DNA from: Proteus vulgaris
GTDB taxonomy: Bacteria; Pseudomonadota; Gammaproteobacteria; Enterobacterales; Enterobacteriaceae
Length of the DNA: 64,000 bases
Assembly: GCF_033708015.1 (NCBI RefSeq)
Contig: NZ_CP137920.1
Span: 1 to 64,000, forward strand
Reading direction: 5' to 3'
Position 1 is the stretch's first letter. Each line of letters begins with the position of its first letter. Made by a program: the position numbers and the translations under genes. The notes under the pieces were generated by a model. That model did no database searches and was not told where the DNA came from. It saw only the letters and a list, made by a program, of their open reading frames with translations. Of the stretch, positions 35,512 through 45,285 are shown piece after piece.

Positions 35512-36578
35512 TAAGATAAATGCCTTATAGCTGTGTTGTAAACTACCTCAACAGGAATAGCAGAAAGATAACGTTGTTGGGTATCTGTTTTTATATGATC
35601 TGGGTGTGGAATATCGCCATAATTACCCGCCCATATTGTTTCACCTACCGCTTGCCAAGGGTGCCAATGTTCAAGTTTAGATGAGCCAAAAAGAGCTACT
35701 AAAGGCGTTTTGAATGCCGCAGCCATATGCATTGCGACAGAATCAACACCGATAAAAAGTCCTGCATTATCAATTAATACCGCAAGTTGAGATAAAGAGG
35801 TTTGCCCTGCTAAAACCGTTATCGCTTCTTTGTTTGGGCATTGTGCCAAAATTGTTTCTATCATCTCTAATTCTTTCGCTTCTGGGCCTGAAGTTAAAAC
35901 CACGGAATAATGGCTTTGCTGAAGCGATGTAATTAAATTTGCCATTTTATCTTCATCCCAGCATTTGAAAAACCAGCGAGATGTTGGTTGTATCACGATA
36001 TAGTTTTTAGGGAGATGATGTTTTTCAATCGTTTCAGTTAACCACTGTTTATCGGCTTCGCTATAAGCCATCATAACATCCGAAAGAAGAGGAATATTAA
36101 GTGGAGCAAGGATACTCAGATTTTGTTCAACCGTATGGAGTTGCCCATGATCAGCGGTAGAGACAATCATGTTATGACATTTTTGCCAAAACTGACTGTT
36201 TTTACGCTTTTCAAACTCAAAACCTAAACGAACCTGTGCTTTAGTGATTAAAGCAAAAATGGCCGCTTTCCATTGGTCGGCTAAATTTACCACGAGATCA
36301 TAGTGTTGCTTTTGTAATGTTCGACCCAGTTGCCACTCTTTCTTGATACGAGTGAATTTACCTTGGTATTTCCAATTGCGATCCAGATAATAAATATTAT
36401 TTATTAATGGATTATGCTCAAGCATAGGCAGTGTTTCTTTGTATAATAAAACATCAATCGTTGCATTAGGATAAGCTGATTTTAATGAGTGTATAACGGG
36501 TGTCGTTAATAACATATCTCCATGATGTTGGAGCTTTATAACCAGTATTCTATTAAATGATTGATTTATATTAGTCAT
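35511..36578 (-). CDS. waaQ: Heptosyltransferase III WaaQ (GT9)
   Basis: Adds the third heptose to heptose II of the inner core from ADP-heptose. Starting at the ATG at 36578 gives 355 residues beginning MTNINQSFNRILVIKLQHHGD. The WaaQ-specific QPTSRWFFKCWDEDKM segment and the GT9 motif GLFIGVDSVAMHMAAAFKTPLVALFG are present. It is first gene of the operon waaQ-wabG-wabH-waaA-waaE-coaD; its TAA shares one base with the wabG ATG. The divergent neighbour is the deacetylase at 36738. Confidence 0.92.
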   Translation of the reverse strand: MTNINQSFNRILVIKLQHHGDMLLTTPVIHSLKSAYPNATIDVLLYKETLPMLEHNPLINNIYYLDRNWKYQGKFTRIKKEWQLGRTLQKQHYDLVVNLADQWKAAIFALITKAQVRLGFEFEKRKNSQFWQKCHNMIVSTADHGQLHTVEQNLSILAPLNIPLLSDVMMAYSEADKQWLTETIEKHHLPKNYIVIQPTSRWFFKCWDEDKMANLITSLQQSHYSVVLTSGPEAKELEMIETILAQCPNKEAITVLAGQTSLSQLAVLIDNAGLFIGVDSVAMHMAAAFKTPLVALFGSSKLEHWHPWQAVGETIWAGNYGDIPHPDHIKTDTQQRYLSAIPVEVVYNTAIRHLS

Positions 36579-36737
36579 AATTACTTTAGCTTGAGTGAGA
36601 TATCTTGATTGTAAACAAAACAACTAAATGCATCCACAAAACCTAATCTATATTGATTGAATTGATGTTTTCTACTGCATACCATAGTATTAAATATAAA
36701 TCAGTTAGCCTATTATCCATTAATTGGCAGGGTATGC

Positions 36738-37703
36738 ATGAAAAAACCAGCATTTATTATCACATTAGATACCGAAGGCGATAATCTTTGGGAAAATGAG
36801 TGTAACCAAATTACCACTCAAAATACGCATTTTCTTCCCCGTTTTCAGCAACTTTGCGAACGTTTTCATTTTAAACCTGTTTGGCTAACAAATTACGAAA
36901 TGGTGATGGATGAAGCGTATATCGAGTTTGCTCGCGATGTGATTGCCCGTAATACGGGTGAAATTGGTATGCACTTACATGCATGGAATAGCCCGCCACT
37001 CACGCCTTTAACCGATGATGATTTACGTTATCAGCCTTATTTAATTGAATACCCTAAAGCGCAAATGCGAGAGAAAATCGCATTAATGACCCACCTGCTA
37101 GAAGAGAAACTGCAAACTAAAATGTTAAGCCATCGTGCAGGTCGCTGGGCATTTAATGAGATTTATGCACAACTTCTGGTTGAATTTGGTTATCAAGTTG
37201 ATTGCTCTGTCACACCTAAAGTGGATTGGCGTTTTACTAAAGGCGACCCCGCACAAGTGGGTGGTACTAATTACACTGATTTTCCAAGCCACGCTTATTT
37301 TATGGATCTCGATGATATCAGTAAAACAGGAAATTCAACGTTGCTAGAAGTGCCAATGAGTATTCAATATAAGCACTCGCCTTTAATGAATAAAGTGAAG
37401 CAGGGTTACGATAAATTAAGAGGCAAGCAACGAGCACCATCGGTTAATTGGTTACGCCCTAAAGGTGGTAATGCCCAACAGATGATTGAAGTTGCTGAAA
37501 AATCGTTAGCACAGGATCATGACCATATTGAGTTTATGTTGCATTCATCTGAATTTATGCCGGGTGGTAGTCCAACATTCCGAACTGAACAGGAAATCGA
37601 AGGGCTTTATGAAGATTTAGAAACATTATTTAGTTTCTTGTCAGATAAAGTACAAGGCATGACGTTAGCTGAGTATTATCAAAGTAAGGTGCAGGCAAAA
37701 TAA
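36738..37703 (+). CDS. Polysaccharide deacetylase, WabN-like
   Basis: A 321-residue protein of the NodB-type deacetylase fold. The DTEGD metal-binding motif is at about 11-15 (IITLDTEGDNLW), HLHAWN supplies histidines, and SHRAGRW and the late EFMLHSSEFMPGGSP follow. In Klebsiella, WabN deacetylates the core GlcNAc added by WabH, leaving GlcN; the adjacent waaQ-wabG-wabH genes make that role likely here. GGCAGGG precedes the ATG. A GT9 gene starts 1 base after its stop. Confidence 0.8.
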   Translation: MKKPAFIITLDTEGDNLWENECNQITTQNTHFLPRFQQLCERFHFKPVWLTNYEMVMDEAYIEFARDVIARNTGEIGMHLHAWNSPPLTPLTDDDLRYQPYLIEYPKAQMREKIALMTHLLEEKLQTKMLSHRAGRWAFNEIYAQLLVEFGYQVDCSVTPKVDWRFTKGDPAQVGGTNYTDFPSHAYFMDLDDISKTGNSTLLEVPMSIQYKHSPLMNKVKQGYDKLRGKQRAPSVNWLRPKGGNAQQMIEVAEKSLAQDHDHIEFMLHSSEFMPGGSPTFRTEQEIEGLYEDLETLFSFLSDKVQGMTLAEYYQSKVQAK

Positions 37704-37704
37704 G

Positions 37705-38781
37705 ATGAAGTTAAAGAAATTAAAATGGGTGCATAACTTCCTAAATATGTATAACCCACTTTTTGGTAAGATGAAAAAAACAGAGACATTTTCATCGGAC
37801 CTTCAATTTAACAGTATTCTTATTTTTTCTACGACAGCGCTGGGCGATTTTATGTTTAATACTCCCGCGATAAGAGCGATCCGAGCGCACTACCCTAATG
37901 CACATATTACATTGGTTTCCAGTGAGAAAAATAGGTTATTAGTTGAAAACTATGATCAAATAGATAGCGTAGTTTATTGGGATAATAAGATAAAAAATTT
38001 ACTTCCCATTGCTTTACAGGCAAAAAAATACAAGCCTGAATTAGCGATAATTCTCCATTCTCATCTCCCTTATGATGTGTTATTTGCTGTGATGGCGGGC
38101 TGTCAGTATATTTTACGTAATACGTTTCACGTTATTCCTACATGGTTTCAAAAATGGATTGTTGCCGATCATCAGCCTTCGAATTGCCATGTTATTCAAA
38201 GCAAACTTAATATTATTCGCTATTTAGGGATAGATAGCACGGATACAAGGATGGAGCTTCCTTGTGATATAAAGCAATTAATTAAAAGTGAAAATGCTAT
38301 TGTGGGCTTTCAGATGGGGGCATCAACGCAAGAGCGTAGATGGCCGGTTAAATACTTTGTTGAATTAGCGCAGAAGCTTATTGATAGTAAACCCACAATA
38401 CAAATTAAATTAATAGGCTCTCCGAGAGAACTAGAATTACCTGAAGCCTTTTTTTCATTGTTACCAGAAAAATATCATAACAATATTGAAAACCTAATAG
38501 GTAAAACCTCATTACCTGATCTATTAAGCCAAATAAAAATAATGGATGTATTAGTCACAGGTGATACAGGACCTCTGCATTTAGCGATTACATTACAGCG
38601 CCCAACAGTGAGTTTATTTGCAACAGCCGATCCTAAATGGACGGGACCTTATCAAGATCTTCATTTACATACTATTATCAATAAGAAGCCGAGCCCAAAT
38701 GAGGGCATTCAGGCATCAATGGATCTTATTACCGTTGATGAAGTTTTTGATGCCGTCAATCAAACCCTAAAAAACGAATAA
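37705..38781 (+). CDS. Glycosyltransferase family 9 (heptosyltransferase-like)
   Basis: A 358-residue GT9 protein with ILIFSTTALGDFMFNTPAIRAIRAHYP near the N terminus and VLVTGDTGPLHLAITLQRPTVSLFATADP in the ADP-heptose site. Coupled to the WabN-like deacetylase with a one-base gap, it may add heptose to the deacetylated hexosamine of the outer core; that is inference. Its stop lies inside the hairpin shared with convergent waaC. Confidence 0.8.
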   Translation: MKLKKLKWVHNFLNMYNPLFGKMKKTETFSSDLQFNSILIFSTTALGDFMFNTPAIRAIRAHYPNAHITLVSSEKNRLLVENYDQIDSVVYWDNKIKNLLPIALQAKKYKPELAIILHSHLPYDVLFAVMAGCQYILRNTFHVIPTWFQKWIVADHQPSNCHVIQSKLNIIRYLGIDSTDTRMELPCDIKQLIKSENAIVGFQMGASTQERRWPVKYFVELAQKLIDSKPTIQIKLIGSPRELELPEAFFSLLPEKYHNNIENLIGKTSLPDLLSQIKIMDVLVTGDTGPLHLAITLQRPTVSLFATADPKWTGPYQDLHLHTIINKKPSPNEGIQASMDLITVDEVFDAVNQTLKNE

Positions 38782-38794
38782 CCTTTTAGGGTTT
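38762..38794. terminator. Bidirectional terminator between GT9 gene and waaC
   Basis: AAACCCTAAAA (38762-38772) pairs perfectly with TTTTAGGGTTT (38784-38794). The left arm is within the last codons of the GT9 gene and the right arm is 8 bases before the convergent waaC stop. Confidence 0.75.
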
Positions 38795-38801
38795 AATTAG
38801 A

Positions 38802-39761
38802 CTAAATATTGAGTGTCTTGATAATTTGTTGTGGGCTTATTTCTCTAATATCCCCACCTTCTGCTTTTATCGCCGTTTGGGCTTTACCGTAACCACCGAT
38901 TAAACCGGGATCGGTAGGGCCAAACAAGGTGATATTCGGTTTATCTAATGCGGCAGTTAGATGGCTTAATCCGGTATCGACAGAGACGACACTTCTTGCC
39001 CCCGCAATCACTTGAGCAACATCCGCGAGTGACATTTTGGGCAAGACATCGACATAGTCAAAATCTGCGGCTAAACGCATAGCCCGTTGATACTCATGCT
39101 CTGCACCCCAAGGCAATTTAATACGTAATCCTGAATCAGCAAGTAGGGCGATTAATTCTCGCCAATAGGATTCTGGCCAATGTTTCTCATCACGTGTTGT
39201 TGCATGCAAGAATACTAAATAAGGGCGTTCATCAAAGGCGGGAAGAGCGAGAAAATGCGATGCTATCCCATAATCACCTTGAGATGGTGGAATGGGATAA
39301 TTTAAGCTTAAGGCAAATAGTTGGCGAATACGTTCAACCGCATGCATTTTTTTACTGACATCGTGGCGAATATCGTAAAAGAAACTGGCTAAAGGCTCAC
39401 GAGCACTTTGACGAGAATAGCCATGTTTAGTGCCTTTGGCATATCGAGTGACTAAAAAGGCGCTTTTCAGTAAACCTTGTGCATCAATCACGGCATCGTA
39501 ATGATGCGCTTGTATAGTGCGACGAAATTGCGTACGTTCAGCACGAATAGGCGCACTAAACCAATTTTTACGCCAACGGCGTATTGCCACAGGAATAACC
39601 GTATCAACAGCTTGATGCCAGCTTGGAATTTGTGCAAAACCTTCTTCAACAGCCCAATCAAAACGGATCTCAGGGTACGCGTTTATAGCATCGGTTAATG
39701 CAGGTAACGTATGTAACACATCCCCCATGGAAGAGGTTTTAACAATTAATACCCGTTTCAC
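38802..39761 (-). CDS. waaC: Lipopolysaccharide heptosyltransferase I WaaC
   Basis: Adds the first L-glycero-D-manno-heptose to Kdo. The 319 residues begin MKRVLIVKTSSMGDVLHTLPALTDA, the WaaC signature; the ADP-heptose motif is ARSVVSVDTGLSHLTAALDKPNITLFGPTDP. The start codon is GTG at 39761, and GTGA overlaps the waaF stop by four bases. Order hldD-waaF-waaC as in other enterobacteria. Confidence 0.96.
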   Translation of the reverse strand: MKRVLIVKTSSMGDVLHTLPALTDAINAYPEIRFDWAVEEGFAQIPSWHQAVDTVIPVAIRRWRKNWFSAPIRAERTQFRRTIQAHHYDAVIDAQGLLKSAFLVTRYAKGTKHGYSRQSAREPLASFFYDIRHDVSKKMHAVERIRQLFALSLNYPIPPSQGDYGIASHFLALPAFDERPYLVFLHATTRDEKHWPESYWRELIALLADSGLRIKLPWGAEHEYQRAMRLAADFDYVDVLPKMSLADVAQVIAGARSVVSVDTGLSHLTAALDKPNITLFGPTDPGLIGGYGKAQTAIKAEGGDIREISPQQIIKTLNI

Positions 39762-40810
39762 GCTGATGGCTCCATTGACAGCAAATGTTCAAGCTCGGTA
39801 AACACCTTCTCGGGCTGAATATCAATTAAGCTTTGGTGATAGCCTTGTTCAGCATCCCCTTTACGCACTTTGTGATAACCCGTAATTAAACGGATCACAC
39901 GCGCTTTATGGGATAACGGTGGCGTAAAATCAGGGCTACTTGGGCCGTAAAGGGCGACTAATGGGCGTTCCAACGCAGCAGCTACATGCATTAGACCAGA
40001 GTCATTACTGACGACAGCTTTACAAGATGCAATGAGGTTGACGGCTTGTTCAAGGCTGGTTTCGCCAGCAAGATTAAAACAGGCTTCACGCGCATCAGAT
40101 GTTAGGGCTTGTTTTATCTCTTCGCCAGCCTCTTTGTCTTTTTGAGAGCCAAAAAGGAAAATCTGATAGCCTTGTTCAGCAATTAATTTCTGCGCTAAAG
40201 CAGCATAATGATAATGAGGCCAACGCTTAGCAGGACCAAATTCAGCGCCAGGGCAAAAACCAATTGCAGGGCGTTGGGTCGATAATGAAAATTGGCTCAA
40301 TGTGGTAGAGATATCGCGTTCTGTAACGGATAACTTAGGCCAAAGCAGAGGTTGAGGTAAATCTGTCGCCTTTTGTACTTTTTGCTTGTCATAAGCTAGC
40401 GCGACATAGCGTTCAACCATCAAAGGAAATGCAGCTTTATCTAAAGGTCGCAAATCATTTAATAGACCATAACGCATCTCTCCGCGCCAACCTGTGCGTT
40501 TAGGAATATCTGCAAAGAAAGGGACTAATGCAGATTTAAACGAGTTAGGTAATACATAAGCATGCGTGTAACCATTATCTCTTAACTGTTTTCCTAAACG
40601 GCGACGTTCACCAATGGCTAATGCACCATGACCTAACGGCATAGGAATGGCATTATCTACTTCTGGCATCTTGTCTAATAATGGACGGCACCAAGCAGGT
40701 GCCATCACATCAATAGTTGCCGCAGGATGTAATGCTTTCAATGTACGATAAAGGCTTTGAGACATCATCATGTCCCCGACCCATGAAGGCCCTACCACAA
40801 AGATTTTCAT
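39758..40810 (-). CDS. waaF: Lipopolysaccharide heptosyltransferase II WaaF
   Basis: Adds the second heptose of the inner core. 350 residues; N terminus MKIFVVGPSWVGDMMMSQSLYRTL and the motif CKAVVSNDSGLMHVAAALERPLVALYGPSSPDF are typical of WaaF. It follows hldD by 9 bases and overlaps waaC by 4, so the three are one operon. Confidence 0.96.
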   Translation of the reverse strand: MKIFVVGPSWVGDMMMSQSLYRTLKALHPAATIDVMAPAWCRPLLDKMPEVDNAIPMPLGHGALAIGERRRLGKQLRDNGYTHAYVLPNSFKSALVPFFADIPKRTGWRGEMRYGLLNDLRPLDKAAFPLMVERYVALAYDKQKVQKATDLPQPLLWPKLSVTERDISTTLSQFSLSTQRPAIGFCPGAEFGPAKRWPHYHYAALAQKLIAEQGYQIFLFGSQKDKEAGEEIKQALTSDAREACFNLAGETSLEQAVNLIASCKAVVSNDSGLMHVAAALERPLVALYGPSSPDFTPPLSHKARVIRLITGYHKVRKGDAEQGYHQSLIDIQPEKVFTELEHLLSMEPSA

Positions 40811-40819
40811 AAACAGCGA

Positions 40820-41758
40820 TTACTTACCTTGATTTAACCATTGCATATAAAGCTCTACGCCTTCAGCAACTGTTTTAAAAGGTGCGGTATAACCCGCTTT
40901 ACGTAAATTCGTCAGATCAGCTTGAGTAAAGGCTTGGTAACGACCTTTTAATTTCTCTGGAAACTCAATATGTTCGATAGAGAGATCTTTATCTTTATGA
41001 TGGGCAATAACGGCATCAGCAACAGCTTGGAATGACTCAGCGCGACCGGTACCACAGTTAAAAATACCGGATACATTATTGCGCCAGAACCATAAATTAA
41101 CCGCAGCAACATCACCCACATAAATAAAGTCGCGTTGGAAGGTTTCGCTACCTTCAAATAATTTTGGATTTTGGCCTGCATTGACTTGGTTATTTAAATG
41201 GAATGCAACACTTGCCATGCCGCCTTTATGTCCTTCACGAGGGCCATAAACATTAAAATAACGGAAGCCACAAATCATCGATTCAGCTTCAGGTAAAATC
41301 TGACGTACATATTCATCGAATAAGAATTTTGAATAACCATAGACATTTAACGGTGCTTCGTATTTTCTCTCTTCAATAAAGTTATCTGTACGACCACCAT
41401 AAGTAGCAGCAGAAGAGGCGTATAAGAAAGGAATTTGACGATCTAAACAGTAGTGGAGTAGCTCTTTAGAATATTGATAGTTGTTATCCATCATATATTT
41501 GCCATCCCACTCAGTGGTAGATGAGCAAGCGCCTTCATGGAAAACCGCATCAATATCGCCAAAATCATCACCAGCTACAATGCTAGCAATAAAATCTTCT
41601 TTATCCATGTAATCGGTAATATTCAGATCGACCAAATTCACGAACTTGGTGCCATCTTTAAGGTTATCAACAACCAATATATCGGTATAACCTTCATCAT
41701 TTAATGCTTTAACAATATTGCTGCCGATAAAACCTGCACCGCCCGTGACGATAATCAT
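40820..41758 (-). CDS. hldD: ADP-L-glycero-D-manno-heptose 6-epimerase
   Basis: HldD (RfaD, GmhD) makes the ADP-L,D-heptose donor used by WaaC, WaaF and WaaQ. The short-chain dehydrogenase-type protein is 312 residues (E. coli 310), with [14 protein letters not shown] at 6-19, the [13 protein letters not shown] loop and the active-site tyrosine/lysine in [14 protein letters not shown]. First gene of hldD-waaF-waaC; divergent from kbl. Confidence 0.97.
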   Translation of the reverse strand: MIIVTGGAGFIGSNIVKALNDEGYTDILVVDNLKDGTKFVNLVDLNITDYMDKEDFIASIVAGDDFGDIDAVFHEGACSSTTEWDGKYMMDNNYQYSKELLHYCLDRQIPFLYASSAATYGGRTDNFIEERKYEAPLNVYGYSKFLFDEYVRQILPEAESMICGFRYFNVYGPREGHKGGMASVAFHLNNQVNAGQNPKLFEGSETFQRDFIYVGDVAAVNLWFWRNNVSGIFNCGTGRAESFQAVADAVIAHHKDKDLSIEHIEFPEKLKGRYQAFTQADLTNLRKAGYTAPFKTVAEGVELYMQWLNQGK

Positions 41759-42028
41759 GTGGCTACCCCTTCATATAAAAATCTAAAAATTAGCTCTAGG
41801 TCTATAATAACACTGAACAGCATTAACGGTAGTCTTCATCACAGAATAACAGGCTGAAAAACGCTAAAAACAGAGTGTGTATTAGTGATCTTAGTTACAT
41901 AAATAACATTATTTATTTACATTTGTCGTTTTTAATAGGACAAAGGAATAGAATAAGAAACAATAACGACTACATTATAATCAAAAATGTATGTTACGTC
42001 TTTTCGCCCTGCGGTCTTAGGAGAAAGT

Positions 42029-43228
42029 ATGTCCACCCACTCTTTCTATCAACAAATTAATCAACAACTCGAACAAACTCGTCAAGATGGCCTCTTTAAA
42101 AATGAGCGCATTATCACTTCTTCACAAAGTGCGGATATCGCGGTTGCTGATGGAAGCCATGTGATTAACTTCTGTGCTAATAACTATCTCGGTTTAGCCA
42201 ATCATCCCAAACTGATTGAAGCGGCAAAAGCAGGAATGGATAGCCACGGTTTTGGTATGGCGTCGGTTCGTTTTATTTGTGGTACTCAAGATTCACATAA
42301 AACATTAGAAAATAAAATTGCAGAATTTTTAGGTATGGAAGATGCCATTTTGTATTCATCTTGCTTTGATGCGAATGGTGGATTATTTGAAACATTAATG
42401 GGACCTGAAGATGCGATTATTTCTGATGCCTTAAACCATGCTTCTATTATTGATGGTGTGCGTTTATGTAAAGCAAAACGTTATCGCTACGCGAATAACG
42501 ATATGGCAGAACTGCGCACGCAACTTGAAAAAGCGAAAGCTGATAATGCTCGCCACATTATGATCGCCACTGACGGTGTATTTTCAATGGATGGTGTGAT
42601 TGCCGACCTAAAATCTATCTGTGATTTAGCGGATGAATTTGGTGCTTTAGTGATGGTCGATGATTCGCATGCTGTGGGGTTTGTTGGTGCTCAAGGCCGG
42701 GGAACTCATGAGTATTGTGATGTGATGGGTAGAGTTGACATTATCACGGGCACTTTAGGTAAAGCATTAGGTGGTGCATCAGGTGGTTATACCGCAGCAC
42801 GTAAAGAAGTGGTTGAATGGTTACGTCAACGTTCTCGTCCTTATTTATTCTCTAACTCGTTAGCACCTGCGATTGTCTCGGCCTCTATTGCGGTCTTAGA
42901 TATGCTCAAATCAGGTGATGAGATCCGTGCTCGTTTATGGCGCAATGCTTCACTTTTCCGTGAAAAAATGAGTGCGGCGGGTTTTACATTGGCGGGCGCA
43001 GATCATGCCATTATTCCAGTCATGTTAGGAGAGGCTAAATTAGCCCAAGAGTTTGCAGCACGCTTACTTGATGAAGGGATTTATGTGACAGGATTTTTCT
43101 ATCCTGTTGTACCGCAAGGACAAGCACGTATTCGTACCCAAATGTCGGCAGCACACACGACTGAGCAAATTGAGCGTGCAGTGGCGGCATTTATCAAAAT
43201 TGGCAAAGAACTTAATGTGATTGCATAA
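42029..43228 (+). CDS. kbl: 2-amino-3-ketobutyrate coenzyme A ligase
   Basis: A PLP enzyme of the threonine degradation route, splitting 2-amino-3-ketobutyrate with CoA into glycine and acetyl-CoA. Started at the ATG at 42029, preceded by TAGGAG, it has 399 residues (E. coli 398); the frame is open to 41987 without homology. The PLP lysine lies in [14 protein letters not shown], and [11 protein letters not shown] carries the aspartate and histidine. tdh follows after 9 bases. Confidence 0.97.
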   Translation: MSTHSFYQQINQQLEQTRQDGLFKNERIITSSQSADIAVADGSHVINFCANNYLGLANHPKLIEAAKAGMDSHGFGMASVRFICGTQDSHKTLENKIAEFLGMEDAILYSSCFDANGGLFETLMGPEDAIISDALNHASIIDGVRLCKAKRYRYANNDMAELRTQLEKAKADNARHIMIATDGVFSMDGVIADLKSICDLADEFGALVMVDDSHAVGFVGAQGRGTHEYCDVMGRVDIITGTLGKALGGASGGYTAARKEVVEWLRQRSRPYLFSNSLAPAIVSASIAVLDMLKSGDEIRARLWRNASLFREKMSAAGFTLAGADHAIIPVMLGEAKLAQEFAARLLDEGIYVTGFFYPVVPQGQARIRTQMSAAHTTEQIERAVAAFIKIGKELNVIA

Positions 43229-43237
43229 GGTTACTCT

Positions 43238-44263
43238 ATGAAAGCACTGTCAAAATTAAAAGCACAAGAAGGTATCTGGATGACTGATGTTCCAGTACCT
43301 GAGCTTGGTCATAACGATGTGATGATCAAAATTCGCAAAACAGCAATTTGTGGCACTGATGTTCATATTTATAACTGGGATGAGTGGTCACAAAAAACGA
43401 TCCCTGTTCCTATGGTTGTCGGTCATGAATATATCGGTGAAATTGTTGCAATAGGGCAGGAAGTGAAAGGCTTTAATATTGGTGATCGTGTCTCGGGTGA
43501 AGGGCATATCACTTGCGGTCATTGTCGCAATTGCCGTGGTGGTCGTACACATTTATGTCGTAATACCATTGGTGTGGGTGTAAATCGCCCAGGCTGTTTT
43601 GCTGAATATCTGGTTATCCCTGCCTTTAATGCATTTAAAATCCCAGATAATATTTCTGATGAATTAGCCGCTATTTTTGATCCCTTTGGTAATGCTGTTC
43701 ATACCGCATTATCTTTTGATTTAGTGGGTGAAGATGTGCTGGTTTCTGGCGCGGGTCCTATTGGGATCATGGCGGCTGCAATTTGTAAGCATGTTGGCGC
43801 TCGTCATGTGGTGATCACCGATGTTAATGAATATCGGCTTGATCTTGCAAGAAAAATGGGTGTTACCCGAGCCGTAAATGTCAGCAAAGAAAACTTAATC
43901 GATGTGATGAAAGAATTGGGTATGACAGAAGGCTTTGATGTTGGTCTAGAAATGTCAGGTGCGCCACCTGCGTTTCGTACCATGCTTAATACCATGAACC
44001 ATGGTGGTCGTATTGCGCTGTTGGGTATTCCTCCTTCGGATATGGCTATTGATTGGGGACAAGTTATCTTTAAAGGACTGTTTATTAAAGGTATCTACGG
44101 TCGTGAGATGTTCGAAACATGGTACAAAATGGCGGCACTTATCCAATCGGGCCTTGATCTCTCGCCGATTATTACGCATCAATTTCCTATTGATGAATTC
44201 CAAAAAGGCTTTGATATCATGCGCTCAGGTCAATCAGGTAAAGTCATTTTAGATTGGCAGTAA
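43238..44263 (+). CDS. tdh: L-threonine 3-dehydrogenase
   Basis: A zinc alcohol-dehydrogenase family enzyme oxidising threonine to 2-amino-3-ketobutyrate, the substrate of Kbl. It is 341 residues as in E. coli. Catalytic zinc residues are in AICGTDVH and GHEYIGE; the structural zinc cysteines in [15 protein letters not shown]. The NAD motif is [13 protein letters not shown]. Operon with kbl, ended by the terminator at 44281. Confidence 0.97.
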   Translation: MKALSKLKAQEGIWMTDVPVPELGHNDVMIKIRKTAICGTDVHIYNWDEWSQKTIPVPMVVGHEYIGEIVAIGQEVKGFNIGDRVSGEGHITCGHCRNCRGGRTHLCRNTIGVGVNRPGCFAEYLVIPAFNAFKIPDNISDELAAIFDPFGNAVHTALSFDLVGEDVLVSGAGPIGIMAAAICKHVGARHVVITDVNEYRLDLARKMGVTRAVNVSKENLIDVMKELGMTEGFDVGLEMSGAPPAFRTMLNTMNHGGRIALLGIPPSDMAIDWGQVIFKGLFIKGIYGREMFETWYKMAALIQSGLDLSPIITHQFPIDEFQKGFDIMRSGQSGKVILDWQ

Positions 44264-44280
44264 TATGCGGTAATTAAGCG

Positions 44281-44308
44281 AAAAAAGAGCCTTAATAGGC
44301 TCTTTTTT
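44281..44308. terminator. Terminator between tdh and yibQ
   Basis: AAAAAAGAGCC (44281-44291), loop TTAATA, GGCTCTTTTTT (44298-44308); perfect 11-base stem with both A-run and T-run, so it can serve tdh (plus) and yibQ (minus). Confidence 0.9.
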
Positions 44309-44314
44309 ATTGCG

Positions 44315-45283
44315 TTATTTTTCAACTTCACCGATTTCTTCGTTCGGAGTAGGTGTATTCGGTATTTTCTTTTTTTCTGATGCGCTAAATCCACGTGATA
44401 ATGTATTAATTAGTGTACTTTTTTTCATCGAGATAATTGCTTCTTGCGCGGGTTTTAACCAAGACGCAGGTTTTGGCGCTTTGGGTTGTTCTGTGGGTGG
44501 GATAACTTTAGGTGGTTCTGGTTGTATCGGTTTTTCTGTTTGTGGCTTTAATAGTGTACTCGGTGCAACCAGTTGAATATCAGCGGGTAATAAAGGTAAC
44601 TGTTGTTGTAATGCGCTAACCGTTGAAGGATGAGGATGTCCGATAGCAATAGCGGAGCCGTTTTTTCGCGCTAAAGCTATCGCGCGATTAAGCTGTTGTC
44701 TGGTTTCGGCTTCTGTTTGTACGTTATCGAGAAAAACATGGCGACGTAAAGAGGGAACACCCGCCGCTTTTGCTGCAATGGCTGCTTGTGTATTACCAAT
44801 GGTTACGCTATCTAAAAAATAGAGATTTGAGTGATTCAGCGCTTTAATGACTCTATCCATTGCTTGCCTATCGGATGTCATCGCACTGCCCATATGGTTA
44901 TTCATACCGACAGCGTAAGGAACATTACTGATAGCATGCTGAATAATTCGATTAATTTCAGCCTGATCCATGGAAGGTTTGAGGGTATCACGCTCTAGTG
45001 GTTGTTTGCTAATGGGAGCCATTGGCATATGGATCAAAATTTCACGCCCTTGTGTATGTGCTTTAGTCGCCATTTCTTTACCATGAGGAGAATCAGGCAA
45101 AATGGCGATAGATACTGCTGTAGGAAGTTGTAAAACTTGGTTATCTTCTTTTTTCCGATAACCAAAATCATCAATTACAATGGCTAATTTTGCTGCAAAC
45201 GCAGGCGTACTCACAACCAGACTTAGCAACATTAGACTAAGTAAAAAAGAGTGCTTGCGTTGTAATGTGCCAAGTAATTTCAA
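44315..45283 (-). CDS. yibQ: Divergent polysaccharide deacetylase family protein YibQ
   Basis: A secreted or periplasmic protein of the divergent polysaccharide deacetylase family. I chose the TTG at 45283 (322 residues): it follows GGGAGG by five bases and gives a clean signal peptide, MKLLGTLQRKHSF then a hydrophobic stretch ending TPAFAA. A TTG at 45301 would overlap envC and begin with envC-like residues. Deacetylase-like motifs are IVIDDFGYR, ILIHMPMAP, GMNNHMGSAMTSD and AIGHPHPSTV. The C terminus is a proline-rich tail not seen in E. coli YibQ as I recall it. It starts 2 bases after the envC stop. Confidence 0.82.
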   Translation of the reverse strand: MKLLGTLQRKHSFLLSLMLLSLVVSTPAFAAKLAIVIDDFGYRKKEDNQVLQLPTAVSIAILPDSPHGKEMATKAHTQGREILIHMPMAPISKQPLERDTLKPSMDQAEINRIIQHAISNVPYAVGMNNHMGSAMTSDRQAMDRVIKALNHSNLYFLDSVTIGNTQAAIAAKAAGVPSLRRHVFLDNVQTEAETRQQLNRAIALARKNGSAIAIGHPHPSTVSALQQQLPLLPADIQLVAPSTLLKPQTEKPIQPEPPKVIPPTEQPKAPKPASWLKPAQEAIISMKKSTLINTLSRGFSASEKKKIPNTPTPNEEIGEVEK

Positions 45284-45285
45284 AC

